In this document: positions 24,661-32,842 of the stretch, in pieces
How positions within the stretch are numbered: the stretch's first letter is position 1
Layout: each line of letters begins with the position of its first letter
Assembly (NCBI GenBank): GCA_002500745.1
Contig: DLST01000017.1
Coordinates: 186,001 to 250,000, forward strand
DNA from: Sphingobacterium sp. UBA7855
GTDB taxonomy: Bacteria; Bacteroidota; Bacteroidia; Sphingobacteriales; Sphingobacteriaceae
DNA length: 64,000 nt
Direction: 5' to 3'
Translations under genes and position numbers: made by a program
The notes under the pieces: generated by a model
What the model saw: the letters and a program-made list of their open reading frames with translations, nothing else
What the model was told of the DNA's origin: nothing
Database searches by the model: none

Positions 24661-26368
24661 AACTTTTTGTGTCAATCTTCTTTTTCAATTTCAGCTTATT
24701 ATCATCCGAATCCACTCCCTTTTCCAAAGCCAAAGTCCATTGTTTAACGGCATCGCTTTTTTTCCCTAACTTAAACAGAATATCACCATAATGTTCCAGC
24801 AACACCGAAGTTTGTGGGATAGTATTTTTTAATGCCTTTTGAATCCAAACCAATGCTTCGTCATATTTTCCATCGGCAAATAGCACCCAAGCATAAGTAT
24901 CCTCAAACGTACCATTATTGGGTTGCAAATCTGTTGCCATAGCAGCATATTTCGTAGCCTCATCAAGTCGTTCCTTTCTTAACGACAAATAGTAGGCTAA
25001 ATTGTTCATTGCTGTCACATTTGTACTATCGAGTCGGATAGCTTCCATGTACGCTGCGTCGGAGGCTTTATACATTTTGAGCGAGTTATAAATATCACCC
25101 AATCCGCCATAGATATTTGCCTGTAAGAATGGAGATTCCTCCTGTGCATTATTCAATGCTGCTTCCATAAACTTCCGACTATTTTCCATATCCTTCTTCA
25201 TCAGATAAGCCATACTGGTAAAATAGAGTATTGTAGCGTTATTGGGCACATAATGCAAAGCCTCTCCACCATGAGCGATTGCCTGATCAAATTCACCTTT
25301 ATCCATATCCAAGCTCATTAACATTCGCCAGGCATCGATCTGATAGGGGTTCATACTAACCGCTACTGCCAAAGAGCTTTGGGCAGCAGTTTTATCATCT
25401 TTTAGCCATAGTACCTGTCCTTTTGCCATATGGCTTTCAGCAATCCGCGGATGAACCTCCACCAGGATATTAGCCAGTTCGAGTAATTGATCCGGTGTAT
25501 AAGGCCCCTTGGGATTTAATAAAGTCATTATTATCCGATTTTTATCAGCAAAGTCTATCTTTTTAGACTGAAACCCCTGTTTGAGCGCATCAAGGGATAA
25601 CTTGAGCTTTTTATCAAATCGATATAGATCGGCTAAGTCAAAATAGAGAAAGTCTTCTTTTGTGGTGAGAATTCCTTTATTGATATATTCCAGTGCTAAC
25701 TTCGAGTTTTTGGAAAGATTATACGCTTGTGCCAGCTGACCATACACCTGGGCTAAAGAAGTCCCTTTATCTGCCCAGGGCTTTAAAAGCTCTATGACAC
25801 TTTTATAATTGCCCGCATCATTCAACAAGACACTACCGACCATATCCAACGTATCTGAAGAACCAGCAATTTCTTTAGTTTTATAAAAGTACTCTAAAGC
25901 CACATCTTTATATCCGCCATTAAAAAGAAGCATGATGCGTTCTCGTTTAAGCGACGCGGTGTTATTATCGTCCTGATCAATCAGCTTATCAAGATAAATC
26001 AATGCACTGTCTGCATCATTTTTACTTTTAAATGCGTCGACCGCGAAACTCAGATATTCTGGCTTAGACTGAATATCCAGCGCTTGCTTAATGGCTTGAA
26101 TCGCTCCATCCTGATTTCTCATCTGAGCAAGAAGAATCGCTTTAGTAAAATAGATATCGTCTGCCTGCGGAAAGTCTGCGATGATAGCGTCAAGAGAATC
26201 CATACCCGGTCCAATTTTGCCTTGCTTCAATATCTCTTGCACATTTTTAAATCGGGCATCATATGGTTTTGTTTTCCTATCTTGTGATTGCGCGTGCAAT
26301 GAATTCACGACCAAAAGGAACACGCCAATAAAACTTAAAAATCGTTCATTCAAAAAATTAAATCTCAT
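24650..26368 (-). CDS. Exported tetratricopeptide repeat protein
   Basis: 572 residues: signal peptide (VNSLHAQ, residues 1-27) and TPR units through most of the length, clear ones reading ADSALIYLDKLIDQDDNNTA, YGGLGDIYNSLKMYKASDAA and TAMNNLAYYLSLRKERLDEA. It is a periplasmic scaffold with no enzymatic domain. Translational overlap with the DUF4292 lipoprotein gene suggests the two act together, perhaps at the outer membrane; this is inference from gene order, which recurs in Bacteroidota. Confidence 0.85.
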   Translation of the reverse strand: MRFNFLNERFLSFIGVFLLVVNSLHAQSQDRKTKPYDARFKNVQEILKQGKIGPGMDSLDAIIADFPQADDIYFTKAILLAQMRNQDGAIQAIKQALDIQSKPEYLSFAVDAFKSKNDADSALIYLDKLIDQDDNNTASLKRERIMLLFNGGYKDVALEYFYKTKEIAGSSDTLDMVGSVLLNDAGNYKSVIELLKPWADKGTSLAQVYGQLAQAYNLSKNSKLALEYINKGILTTKEDFLYFDLADLYRFDKKLKLSLDALKQGFQSKKIDFADKNRIIMTLLNPKGPYTPDQLLELANILVEVHPRIAESHMAKGQVLWLKDDKTAAQSSLAVAVSMNPYQIDAWRMLMSLDMDKGEFDQAIAHGGEALHYVPNNATILYFTSMAYLMKKDMENSRKFMEAALNNAQEESPFLQANIYGGLGDIYNSLKMYKASDAAYMEAIRLDSTNVTAMNNLAYYLSLRKERLDEATKYAAMATDLQPNNGTFEDTYAWVLFADGKYDEALVWIQKALKNTIPQTSVLLEHYGDILFKLGKKSDAVKQWTLALEKGVDSDDNKLKLKKKIDTKSYVE

Positions 26369-26536
26369 CTACTTCCGCTAAATAATTAAAAATTTGTTCC
26401 TGCAATATACTAACTAATGTAACAATATTCATTCGAGGTAGTTGTAAAAATATTGAGATTAGCGGGTGGTGTAATAAATTCGACTCGTATTCAGCAAAAT
26501 AAGTAAAATAGATTTTAAAATATAGAATATTAGATG

Positions 26537-26563
26537 TACCTTTGCAGACCCTTGAGATAAGGG
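26537..26563 (+). promoter_or_regulatory. Promoter and small leader hairpin upstream of rplM
   Basis: Perfect -7 box TACCTTTG at 26537-26544; the -33 region (TTTT at 26513-26516, 20-base gap) is weak. The transcript would begin near a small hairpin CCCTT (26549-26553) / AAGGG (26559-26563) about 40 bases before the start codon. Whether this hairpin controls r-protein synthesis is unknown. Confidence 0.55.
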
Positions 26564-26602
26564 AAAGAAAAATTTTTTAATAAATTATTTAAACAAAAGC
26601 AA

Positions 26603-27046
26603 GTGAATACGTTAAGTTACAAAACTGTCTCTGCCAACAAGAACACCGTTAACAAAGAGTGGATCGTTGTTGACGCTGAAGGAGAGATTTTGGGGCGTTT
26701 GGCGAGCAACATCGCGAAAGTAATTCGTGGTAAGCACAAGCCTACATTCACCCCACACGTAGACTGTGGAGATAACGTGATTGTTATCAATGCAGACAAA
26801 ATCAAATTGACCGGAAACAAATTAGGTGACAAAGTTTACGTACGCTACACTGGATATCCAGGTGGTCAGCGTTTTGTTTCTCCTAAAGAGTTAATGGCTA
26901 AATTCCCTGAGCGCATCATTGAAAAAGCTGTTCGTGGTATGCTTCCTAAAAACCGTTTAGGTCGTCAATTGTTTAAGAACCTTTACGTTTATGCTGGTAC
27001 TGAGCACAAGCATGAAGCACAAAATCCAAAACCAGTTAAATTTTAA
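26603..27046 (+). CDS. rplM: Ribosomal protein L13 (uL13)
   Basis: 147 residues, full length, from a GTG start at 26603. Family blocks [31 protein letters not shown], and [18 protein letters not shown] are present. Structural protein of the large subunit. First gene of rplM-rpsI-rpsB; rplM-rpsI is the usual pair in bacteria. Confidence 0.98.
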   Translation: MNTLSYKTVSANKNTVNKEWIVVDAEGEILGRLASNIAKVIRGKHKPTFTPHVDCGDNVIVINADKIKLTGNKLGDKVYVRYTGYPGGQRFVSPKELMAKFPERIIEKAVRGMLPKNRLGRQLFKNLYVYAGTEHKHEAQNPKPVKF

Positions 27047-27050
27047 GGAG
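27045..27050 (+). promoter_or_regulatory. Shine-Dalgarno sequence of rpsI
   Basis: AAGGAG seven bases before the rpsI ATG (27058), overlapping the rplM stop region. Notable because most genes in this window lack such a sequence. Confidence 0.8.
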
Positions 27051-27057
27051 AATCGAC

Positions 27058-27444
27058 ATGTCAACAACTAATACTTCAGGAAGAAGAAAAACTGCTGTTG
27101 CCCGCATTTACTTAACTGCTGGTAGCGGAAACATAATCATAAACGGTAAAGACTACAAAGAGTATTTCCCAACATTACCTTTGCAATACATCGCTACTCA
27201 ATCTTTGAACGTAGCTGGTGAATTAGCAAACTTTGATGTAAAAGTAAACGTTAACGGAGGTGGTGTTAAAGGTCAAGCAGAAGCTGTTCGCTTAGCGATC
27301 GCAAAAGCATTGGTTGAGCTTAACCCAGAAGTTAAACCTGCATTACGTGCTAAAGGTTTAGTAACGCGTGATGACCGTATGGTTGAGCGTAAGAAACCAG
27401 GACGTCGTAAAGCTCGTAGAAGATTCCAATTCAGTAAACGTTAA
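27058..27444 (+). CDS. rpsI: Ribosomal protein S9 (uS9)
   Basis: 128 residues, full length, ending in the very basic tail KKPGRRKARRRFQFSKR that reaches the P-site tRNA in the small subunit. N-terminal GRRKTAVARIYL and NVNGGGVKGQAEAVRLAIAKAL are family blocks. Sits 11 bp after rplM. Confidence 0.98.
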   Translation: MSTTNTSGRRKTAVARIYLTAGSGNIIINGKDYKEYFPTLPLQYIATQSLNVAGELANFDVKVNVNGGGVKGQAEAVRLAIAKALVELNPEVKPALRAKGLVTRDDRMVERKKPGRRKARRRFQFSKR

Positions 27445-27446
27445 TC

Positions 27447-27454
27447 AAAGGAGG
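27447..27454 (+). promoter_or_regulatory. Strong Shine-Dalgarno sequence of rpsB
   Basis: AAAGGAGG eight bases before the rpsB ATG (27463), and the match continues as GATCA, so 11-12 bases resemble the complement of the 16S 3' end. This is the strongest such site I saw in the window. Confidence 0.85.
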
Positions 27455-27462
27455 ATCAAAAA

Positions 27463-28260
27463 ATGGCAAGAACTACTTATCAAGATTTATTGGATGCAGG
27501 TGTGCACTTTGGTCACCTTACACGTAAATGGGATCCGAAAATGGCTAAGTACATTTTCATGGAGCGCAACGGTATCCACATCATTGACTTGAACAAAACA
27601 CTTACGAAGTTAGAAGAAGCTGCATCAGCTATCAAACAAATCGTAAAATCAGGTCGCAAAGTTTTATTCGTAGCTACGAAAAAACAAGCAAAAGAGATCA
27701 TCGCACAACAAGCAAAAGAGGTTAACATGCCTTTCGTGACTGAGCGTTGGTTAGGTGGTATGCTTACAAACTTCGCTACAGTTCGTAAGTCTATCAAAAA
27801 AATGTCTAACATTGACAAAATGCAAAAAGATGGTACTTACGATGTATTGTCTAAAAAAGAGAAGTTGATGATTCAACGTGAGCGTATCAAATTAGAAAAT
27901 CTTTTAGGAGGTATCGCTGATTTGAACCGTTTGCCAGCTGCTTTATTCATCATCGATGTGAAAAAAGAACACATCGCTGTTTCTGAAGCAATGAAATTGA
28001 ACATCCCTACTTTTGCAATGGTAGATACAAACTCTGATCCTTCGAACATTGATTTCCCAATCCCTGCAAACGATGACGCTAGCAAATCTATTAGCTTAAT
28101 CGCAGGTATCATTGGTCAAGCAATCCAAGAAGGTTTGGACGAGCGCAAACGCGACAAAGAAGAAGAAGCTGAAAAAGATGCTGCTGCTGCTAAAGCAAAA
28201 GCTGATAATGGTGAAGCTTCAGAAGCTAAACGTCCTCGCAAAGCGAAAGACGGAGAATAA
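27463..28260 (+). CDS. rpsB: Ribosomal protein S2 (uS2)
   Basis: 265 residues. Core S2 blocks are LLDAGVHFGHLTRKWDPKM, FVATKKQAKEII and ERWLGGMLTNF; IPTFAMVDTNSDPSNIDFPIPANDDA is the C-terminal core. A charged, Ala/Lys/Glu-rich tail of about 35 residues (ERKRDKEEEAEKDAAAAKAK onwards) extends beyond the E. coli length. Third gene of the rplM operon, followed by a long hairpin and tsf. Confidence 0.98.
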   Translation: MARTTYQDLLDAGVHFGHLTRKWDPKMAKYIFMERNGIHIIDLNKTLTKLEEAASAIKQIVKSGRKVLFVATKKQAKEIIAQQAKEVNMPFVTERWLGGMLTNFATVRKSIKKMSNIDKMQKDGTYDVLSKKEKLMIQRERIKLENLLGGIADLNRLPAALFIIDVKKEHIAVSEAMKLNIPTFAMVDTNSDPSNIDFPIPANDDASKSISLIAGIIGQAIQEGLDERKRDKEEEAEKDAAAAKAKADNGEASEAKRPRKAKDGE

Positions 28261-28272
28261 TATTTTTATTCC

Positions 28273-28341
28273 AAACCGGATGGCGTAGCGTTAGTTTCTG
28301 GAAAAGTTTACTTTTCTTGAACTAGCCTATCTGTCCGGTTT
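28273..28341 (+). terminator. Long imperfect hairpin/terminator between rpsB and tsf
   Basis: AAACCGGA (28273-28280) pairs with TCCGGTTT (28334-28341), followed by more T's. Between them GTAG/CTAT, TTAGTT/AACTAG and GAAAAG-TTTA-CTTTTC can stack into one 69-nt stem. It may only partly terminate and so set the rpsB/tsf ratio. Confidence 0.7.
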
Positions 28342-28453
28342 TTTGTTTAACAGAACCCGTTTAGTAAGAATGTTAAACTTCATATTAGCTTAACCTTTTT
28401 TAAGTTAATATTGTACAAATTTTAGTCGTAAATAATAACAAAAAGAAATAAAC

Positions 28454-29290
28454 ATGTCAGTACAAATTTCTGCATCAGATGTAAACAAATTGCGTCAACA
28501 AACTGGCGCTGGTATGATGGATTGTAAAAAAGCTTTGGTTGAGTCTAATGGTGACTTTGAAGCTGCTGTAGATTACTTGCGTAAAAAAGGCGCTAAAGTA
28601 GCTGCTAGCCGTCAGGATCGCGACTCTAACGAAGGTGTTATCATCGCTAAAGCTACTGCTGATGGCAAATCAGGTATTGTAGTTGAAGTTAACTGTGAAA
28701 CTGACTTCGTAGCTAAAAACGCAGACTTCGTAGCCTTCGCTGAAAAAATTGCAGATATCGCATTAAACAATAAACCTGCTTCTTTGGAAGAATTAAAAGG
28801 TTTGGAACTTGATGGCAAAAATATCGCTGATTCTTTAATCGAGCAAACTGGTGTCATTGGTGAGAAAATTGACGTTTCTAAATACGAAACAATCACTGCT
28901 GAAAAAGTTATCGCTTATATTCATGGTAACTACCGTTTAGGTGTATTGGTTGGTCTTTCTGCTGATGCAGCTGGTGCTGAAGAAGCTGGTAAAGATGTGG
29001 CAATGCAAATTGCTGCAATGAACCCTATTGCAATTGATAAAGACGGTGTTGATCAAAACACAATCGAGCGTGAAATCGCTATTGCAAAAGAACAAATCAT
29101 CGCTGAAGGAAAACCAGCTGAAATGGCTGAAAAAATTGCTCAAGGTAAATTGAACAAATTCTTCAAAGATACAACCTTGTTAAACCAAGAGTTTGTAAAA
29201 GATTCTTCTAAAAACATCGCGCAATTCTTAGATTCTGTTTCTAAAGGATTGACTGTAACTGCTTTCAAACGCGTACAATTAGGCGCATAA
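28454..29290 (+). CDS. tsf: Translation elongation factor Ts
   Basis: 278 residues. N-terminal UBA-like domain with VNKLRQQTGAGMMDCKKAL and the conserved core NEGVIIAKA... / VEVNCETDFVAKN that contacts EF-Tu; the rest (VAMQIAAMNPIAIDKD) completes the dimerisation region. It exchanges GDP on EF-Tu. The usual rpsB-tsf order is kept. Confidence 0.98.
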   Translation: MSVQISASDVNKLRQQTGAGMMDCKKALVESNGDFEAAVDYLRKKGAKVAASRQDRDSNEGVIIAKATADGKSGIVVEVNCETDFVAKNADFVAFAEKIADIALNNKPASLEELKGLELDGKNIADSLIEQTGVIGEKIDVSKYETITAEKVIAYIHGNYRLGVLVGLSADAAGAEEAGKDVAMQIAAMNPIAIDKDGVDQNTIEREIAIAKEQIIAEGKPAEMAEKIAQGKLNKFFKDTTLLNQEFVKDSSKNIAQFLDSVSKGLTVTAFKRVQLGA

Positions 29291-29333
29291 GCATATTTCC
29301 ATGCTATTCTATTATTAGAAATGGAAACATTTT

Positions 29334-29368
29334 AAAACAGGGGCTATTCATCGAGTAGCCCCTGTTTT
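29334..29368 (+). terminator. Terminator of tsf
   Basis: A 13-base arm AAAACAGGGGCTA (29334-29346) pairs with TAGCCCCTGTTTT (29356-29368). Confidence 0.9.
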
Positions 29369-29474
29369 TATTTATATCTCCTCCATCCAGTTCCCAACTG
29401 TTATCGCTTAAATCCATTTTTATTTTATTTCTAAATTTTATGTAACTTAAGGACACATAAAAAACTGACAGCAT

Positions 29475-30344
29475 ATGGGCATGTTAAAGGAGAACGCACT
29501 AAAAGGAAAGCGAATATTAATCACGGGTGGTGGCACAGGGCTAGGAAAAGCGATGACAGATTACTTTCTTGAGCTTGGAGCCTCTTGTCTGATTACAAGT
29601 CGCAAAGAGGATATTATACAACAGACAGCAAAAGAATTATCAGAAAAACATCAGGCAAAATGTCTTGCTGTGGCGGGGGATGTTCGCAATTATGATGATG
29701 TTGAACACGTCGTTTCCTATGGATATGAGCATTTCGGTGGAATAGATATTCTCATAAATAATGCCGCTGGAAATTTTATCTCCCCTACCGAACGTTTAAG
29801 CCATCGAGCCTTTGAATCTGTCATTGGAATTGTCCTTCAAGGGAGTATAAATTATACCCTCGCGCTGGGAAAAAGGTGGATCTCGCAAAATGAACAAAAT
29901 AAGGCTGTACTGAGTATTGTCACAACCTATGCGTGGACTGGATCTGGATATGTAGTACCATCTGCAACTGCCAAGGCTGGAGTTCTAGCACTCACCCGTT
30001 CGCTAGCTGTGGAATGGGGAAAAAAAGGGATACGACTAAACGCTATCGCACCAGGCCCATTTCAAACCTCCGGAGCCATGGAACGCTTGTTGCCTGGTGA
30101 ATTGGGCCAACTTCTCTCCCCAACCAAACGTATCCCTTTGGGTCGCTTGGGTGAACTACAGGAACTTGCTAATCTCGCGGCCTATTTAGTATCTGACTAC
30201 GCAAGTTATATCAATGGTGATGTCATTACTATAGATGGTGGAGAGTGGCTTAAAGGAGCAGGAGAGTTTAATGGTTTGGATATTATTCCCGAAGATCAAT
30301 GGGATTCTATTGAAAAGATGACCCGAAACGCAAAAAGCACCTAA
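29475..30344 (+). CDS. Short-chain dehydrogenase, 2,4-dienoyl-CoA reductase-like
   Basis: 289 residues of the classical SDR fold: NADP-binding ITGGGTGLGKA, NNAAGNFISPTERLS, then SIVTTYAWTGSGYVVPSATAKAG. The last two blocks are nearly those of mitochondrial and peroxisomal 2,4-dienoyl-CoA reductases, where the Tyr, Ser and Lys of this segment form the active site, rather than the usual YxxxK. It likely reduces dienoyl-CoA esters during beta-oxidation of unsaturated fatty acids. Possible functional link to the acyl-CoA dehydrogenase at 552, but not adjacent. Confidence 0.85.
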   Translation: MGMLKENALKGKRILITGGGTGLGKAMTDYFLELGASCLITSRKEDIIQQTAKELSEKHQAKCLAVAGDVRNYDDVEHVVSYGYEHFGGIDILINNAAGNFISPTERLSHRAFESVIGIVLQGSINYTLALGKRWISQNEQNKAVLSIVTTYAWTGSGYVVPSATAKAGVLALTRSLAVEWGKKGIRLNAIAPGPFQTSGAMERLLPGELGQLLSPTKRIPLGRLGELQELANLAAYLVSDYASYINGDVITIDGGEWLKGAGEFNGLDIIPEDQWDSIEKMTRNAKST

Positions 30345-30448
30345 TAATATTTTAAGAACAACAAATGATTTACACTTTATCGTGGATGTAAATTCATAAT
30401 TGTTGCATTACAACAAAAGGAAAAATTAAGTGTTTATTCTATTTTTCT

Positions 30449-30456
30449 TAGGTTTG
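30449..30456 (+). promoter_or_regulatory. -7 box upstream of the AraC-family gene
   Basis: TAGGTTTG is a perfect TAnnTTTG match 31 bases before the ATG; no convincing -33 box was found. Confidence 0.4.
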
Positions 30457-30487
30457 TAGTTGGTATTTATTCAGCAGCATCGTACAT

Positions 30488-31309
30488 ATGACGGATTTAT
30501 CTTTCGCTTCTCAGAAAATCAAGCAAAAACAAAAAATAGAACTAAATAAAACAGGCTTTGATTTCGCTTTAGTATATATACTGGAGGGATCGGTCCTGTC
30601 TAAAGAAAATAAGTTGAAATTTTCAAAAGGAAATTTACTCTTTTTGAATAAGACCTGTGAAACACTTGAAACTAAGAAAGATGCAATGGTATTCGTCCTC
30701 TATTTTTCCAGTTCCTATTTTAAAGATCTTCATTTTATACAGCAAAATTTCAGACTTTCTTACAGTCCGGTGGAAATTTTCAATTCGAAGACATTTTTAA
30801 ATAGGAGCCTATCGCTGAAGAAAGAAAATAAAAAATTGACGGAGCAGGTATTCGGCCTAATACATCAATATGACCGTGAGGACGCAACGACTTCTATTTT
30901 CATATTCCACCAAATTATGTCTCTTTTTGCTTTAGTGGAAAATATTGTAAAAGACCTGGGCCTGCCTATTCATGCATCTTATGAAATGTCTCAAGAAATC
31001 GATCAATATATTCAGCAAAACATTTATTTTCCCGACAAATTACAAATTAAGTCAATCGCCGATCAGTTTCAAATTTCCGCTAATTATTTTGGTGCATTTT
31101 TTAAAAAGCGATATGCTGTGAGTTATAAGACGTATATCGATGATATTCGAATTAAACTTATCGAAGACAGGTTAGCTTCCAATACCTATAGCATGAAACA
31201 AATTGTAGAAGAACTTGGATTTAACGATGAGAGTCACTTGACTAATTTTTATAAGAAAAAACGAAATGTTACACCAAGCTCTTATAAGAGAGCTAAAAAT
31301 AGCATTTGA
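30488..31309 (+). CDS. AraC-family transcriptional regulator
   Basis: 273 residues. The C-terminal ~100 residues carry two helix-turn-helix motifs (LQIKSIADQFQISANYFGAFFKKR and MKQIVEELGFNDESHLTNFYKKK followed by TPSSYKR), the AraC/XylS DNA-binding domain. The N-terminal part is a beta-rich cupin-like sensor (YILEGSVLSKENKLKFSKGN). Its ligand and targets are not visible; neighbours are the SDR on one side and an acidic protein on the other. Confidence 0.88.
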   Translation: MTDLSFASQKIKQKQKIELNKTGFDFALVYILEGSVLSKENKLKFSKGNLLFLNKTCETLETKKDAMVFVLYFSSSYFKDLHFIQQNFRLSYSPVEIFNSKTFLNRSLSLKKENKKLTEQVFGLIHQYDREDATTSIFIFHQIMSLFALVENIVKDLGLPIHASYEMSQEIDQYIQQNIYFPDKLQIKSIADQFQISANYFGAFFKKRYAVSYKTYIDDIRIKLIEDRLASNTYSMKQIVEELGFNDESHLTNFYKKKRNVTPSSYKRAKNSI

Positions 31310-31526
31310 TAAGTTATCATGCTGAATTATACCATGGAGACTATAATTTGGACTAAGCTGAACGGCTTCTTCTAAAACTAACATGTTCTGCCCTTTTTAA
31401 ATGAAACTTTATCTTTTTGGTATTCAACTGATATTCTGATAGCACTTGAGCCCCCACTTTGTCTAGTAAAATCCAAACTTTTTTTTATATGAACTGTTTT
31501 AATGATGAATAAAAATTAGCAGAATT

Positions 31527-31910
31527 ATGTCAAAAAAAGAATATAGAAACGGGAAAGTTGAAGAAGACTATCCGGATAAAGAACAGGATCTTACTTTTAA
31601 CAAAGACCTTGACAGTTATGAAATGGATGTCGACGGTAACGATCCAGATTATGCTCATCCGGCTGATTACGACACTATTGCAGAGGGTGCTGTTGATGAT
31701 GATTCAACCTATGACAATTCAAATCCATTTGTGGGCGATGAATATGCTTCGAAAGATGAACTTCAGGGCGAAGACTTGGATCAGGCGAACATGCGAATTG
31801 AGACTTTTGATCATGAACGGTTATCTCCTTTAGACAAGAAATTAGCAGAGAATGAAGAAGATTTGAGAGATGATCTTGATGAAGAAGGATATCCTAAGAA
31901 TGACAGATAG
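31527..31910 (+). CDS. Small, very acidic hypothetical protein
   Basis: 127 residues, about one third Asp/Glu, no hydrophobic segment and no signal peptide, so probably a soluble, partly disordered cytoplasmic protein. The stretch SPLDKKLAENEEDLRDDLDEE near the C terminus looks helical. I do not recognise a characterised family. Flanked by a clean terminator; base composition like its neighbours. Confidence 0.75.
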   Translation: MSKKEYRNGKVEEDYPDKEQDLTFNKDLDSYEMDVDGNDPDYAHPADYDTIAEGAVDDDSTYDNSNPFVGDEYASKDELQGEDLDQANMRIETFDHERLSPLDKKLAENEEDLRDDLDEEGYPKNDR

Positions 31911-31934
31911 TTTCCGAAAAAAAAATCATTGTGA

Positions 31935-31950
31935 GGGACCAAAAGGTCCC
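31935..31950 (+). terminator. Terminator after acidic protein gene
   Basis: GGGACC (31935-31940), loop AAAA, GGTCCC (31945-31950), then TTTTT. Confidence 0.85.
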
Positions 31951-32064
31951 TTTTTCTATTTTTGAAATAAGGATCTTTAATTTAAAAAATACAGATTATA
32001 ACGATCTCAACAGTAACCATAACTCCCAATTTTTACGTAAGTTTACTTTGAAGATTGTTATCAT

Positions 32065-32841
32065 ATGGAAAGTATATTACCGCTCATCCGGATCGTTGAC
32101 CTCAAAAAATCGTACGGAACGAAGGAAATTTTGAAAGGAATCAACCTCGACATATTTCCAGGCCAAGTGATCGGATATATTGGCCCAAATGGGGCAGGCA
32201 AATCCACCACTGTTAAAATATTGACAGGACTAATTGAAGATTTTACAGGCACTGTAGAAATTAATGGTATCAACATTCAAGAAGATCCATTGGCCGTGAA
32301 AACAATGTTAGGATATGTTCCCGAGAACGCTGAATTATATGAAGTACTGACTCCAATTGAATATTTAGATTTTGTAGGTAAGCTCTATGGAATGGAAAAT
32401 AATAGTATTCTGGAACGTTCCTTAAAGTTATTGACTGCTTTTGGTCTTGAATCAAACGCGAATAATAGGATGGACACCTTCTCAAAAGGAATGCGTCAAA
32501 AAGTACTCTTGATCTCAGGAATTATTCACAACCCTCAAATTATTGTTCTGGATGAACCCTTATCTGGACTTGATGCGAATGCCGTTATTTTTGTTAAGGA
32601 ACTTATTTCCTTACTTGCAAAAGAAGGAAAAACAATTTTCTACTGCTCCCATATGATGGATGTTGTCGAAAAAGTATCCGATCGGATTTTACTTATAAAC
32701 CAGGGAAGCATTATTGCGGATGGTACAATTGAAGAGCTAAAAACAGAAGCTAACGAATCTTTGGAGCATATATTTGCAAAATTAACACATAATGGCAGCA
32801 ACACATTGGATGTCTCCAATATCATTAGAGCAATTCAATAG
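32065..32841 (+). CDS. ABC transporter ATP-binding protein
   Basis: 258 residues with Walker A GPNGAGKST, Q-loop region GYVPENAELYE, signature FSKGMRQK (an LSGGQ variant), Walker B IIVLDEPLSGLD and the switch His in FYCSHMMD. Layout is that of CcmA/NatA-type exporters. One base separates its stop from the ATG of the membrane partner, so they form one exporter. Substrate unknown. Confidence 0.93.
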   Translation: MESILPLIRIVDLKKSYGTKEILKGINLDIFPGQVIGYIGPNGAGKSTTVKILTGLIEDFTGTVEINGINIQEDPLAVKTMLGYVPENAELYEVLTPIEYLDFVGKLYGMENNSILERSLKLLTAFGLESNANNRMDTFSKGMRQKVLLISGIIHNPQIIVLDEPLSGLDANAVIFVKELISLLAKEGKTIFYCSHMMDVVEKVSDRILLINQGSIIADGTIEELKTEANESLEHIFAKLTHNGSNTLDVSNIIRAIQ

Positions 32842-32842
32842 C

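Noticed and set aside
32792..32842. Upstream extension of the ABC permease
   Set aside because: It lies within the ATPase coding region; the ATG at 32843 directly follows its stop.
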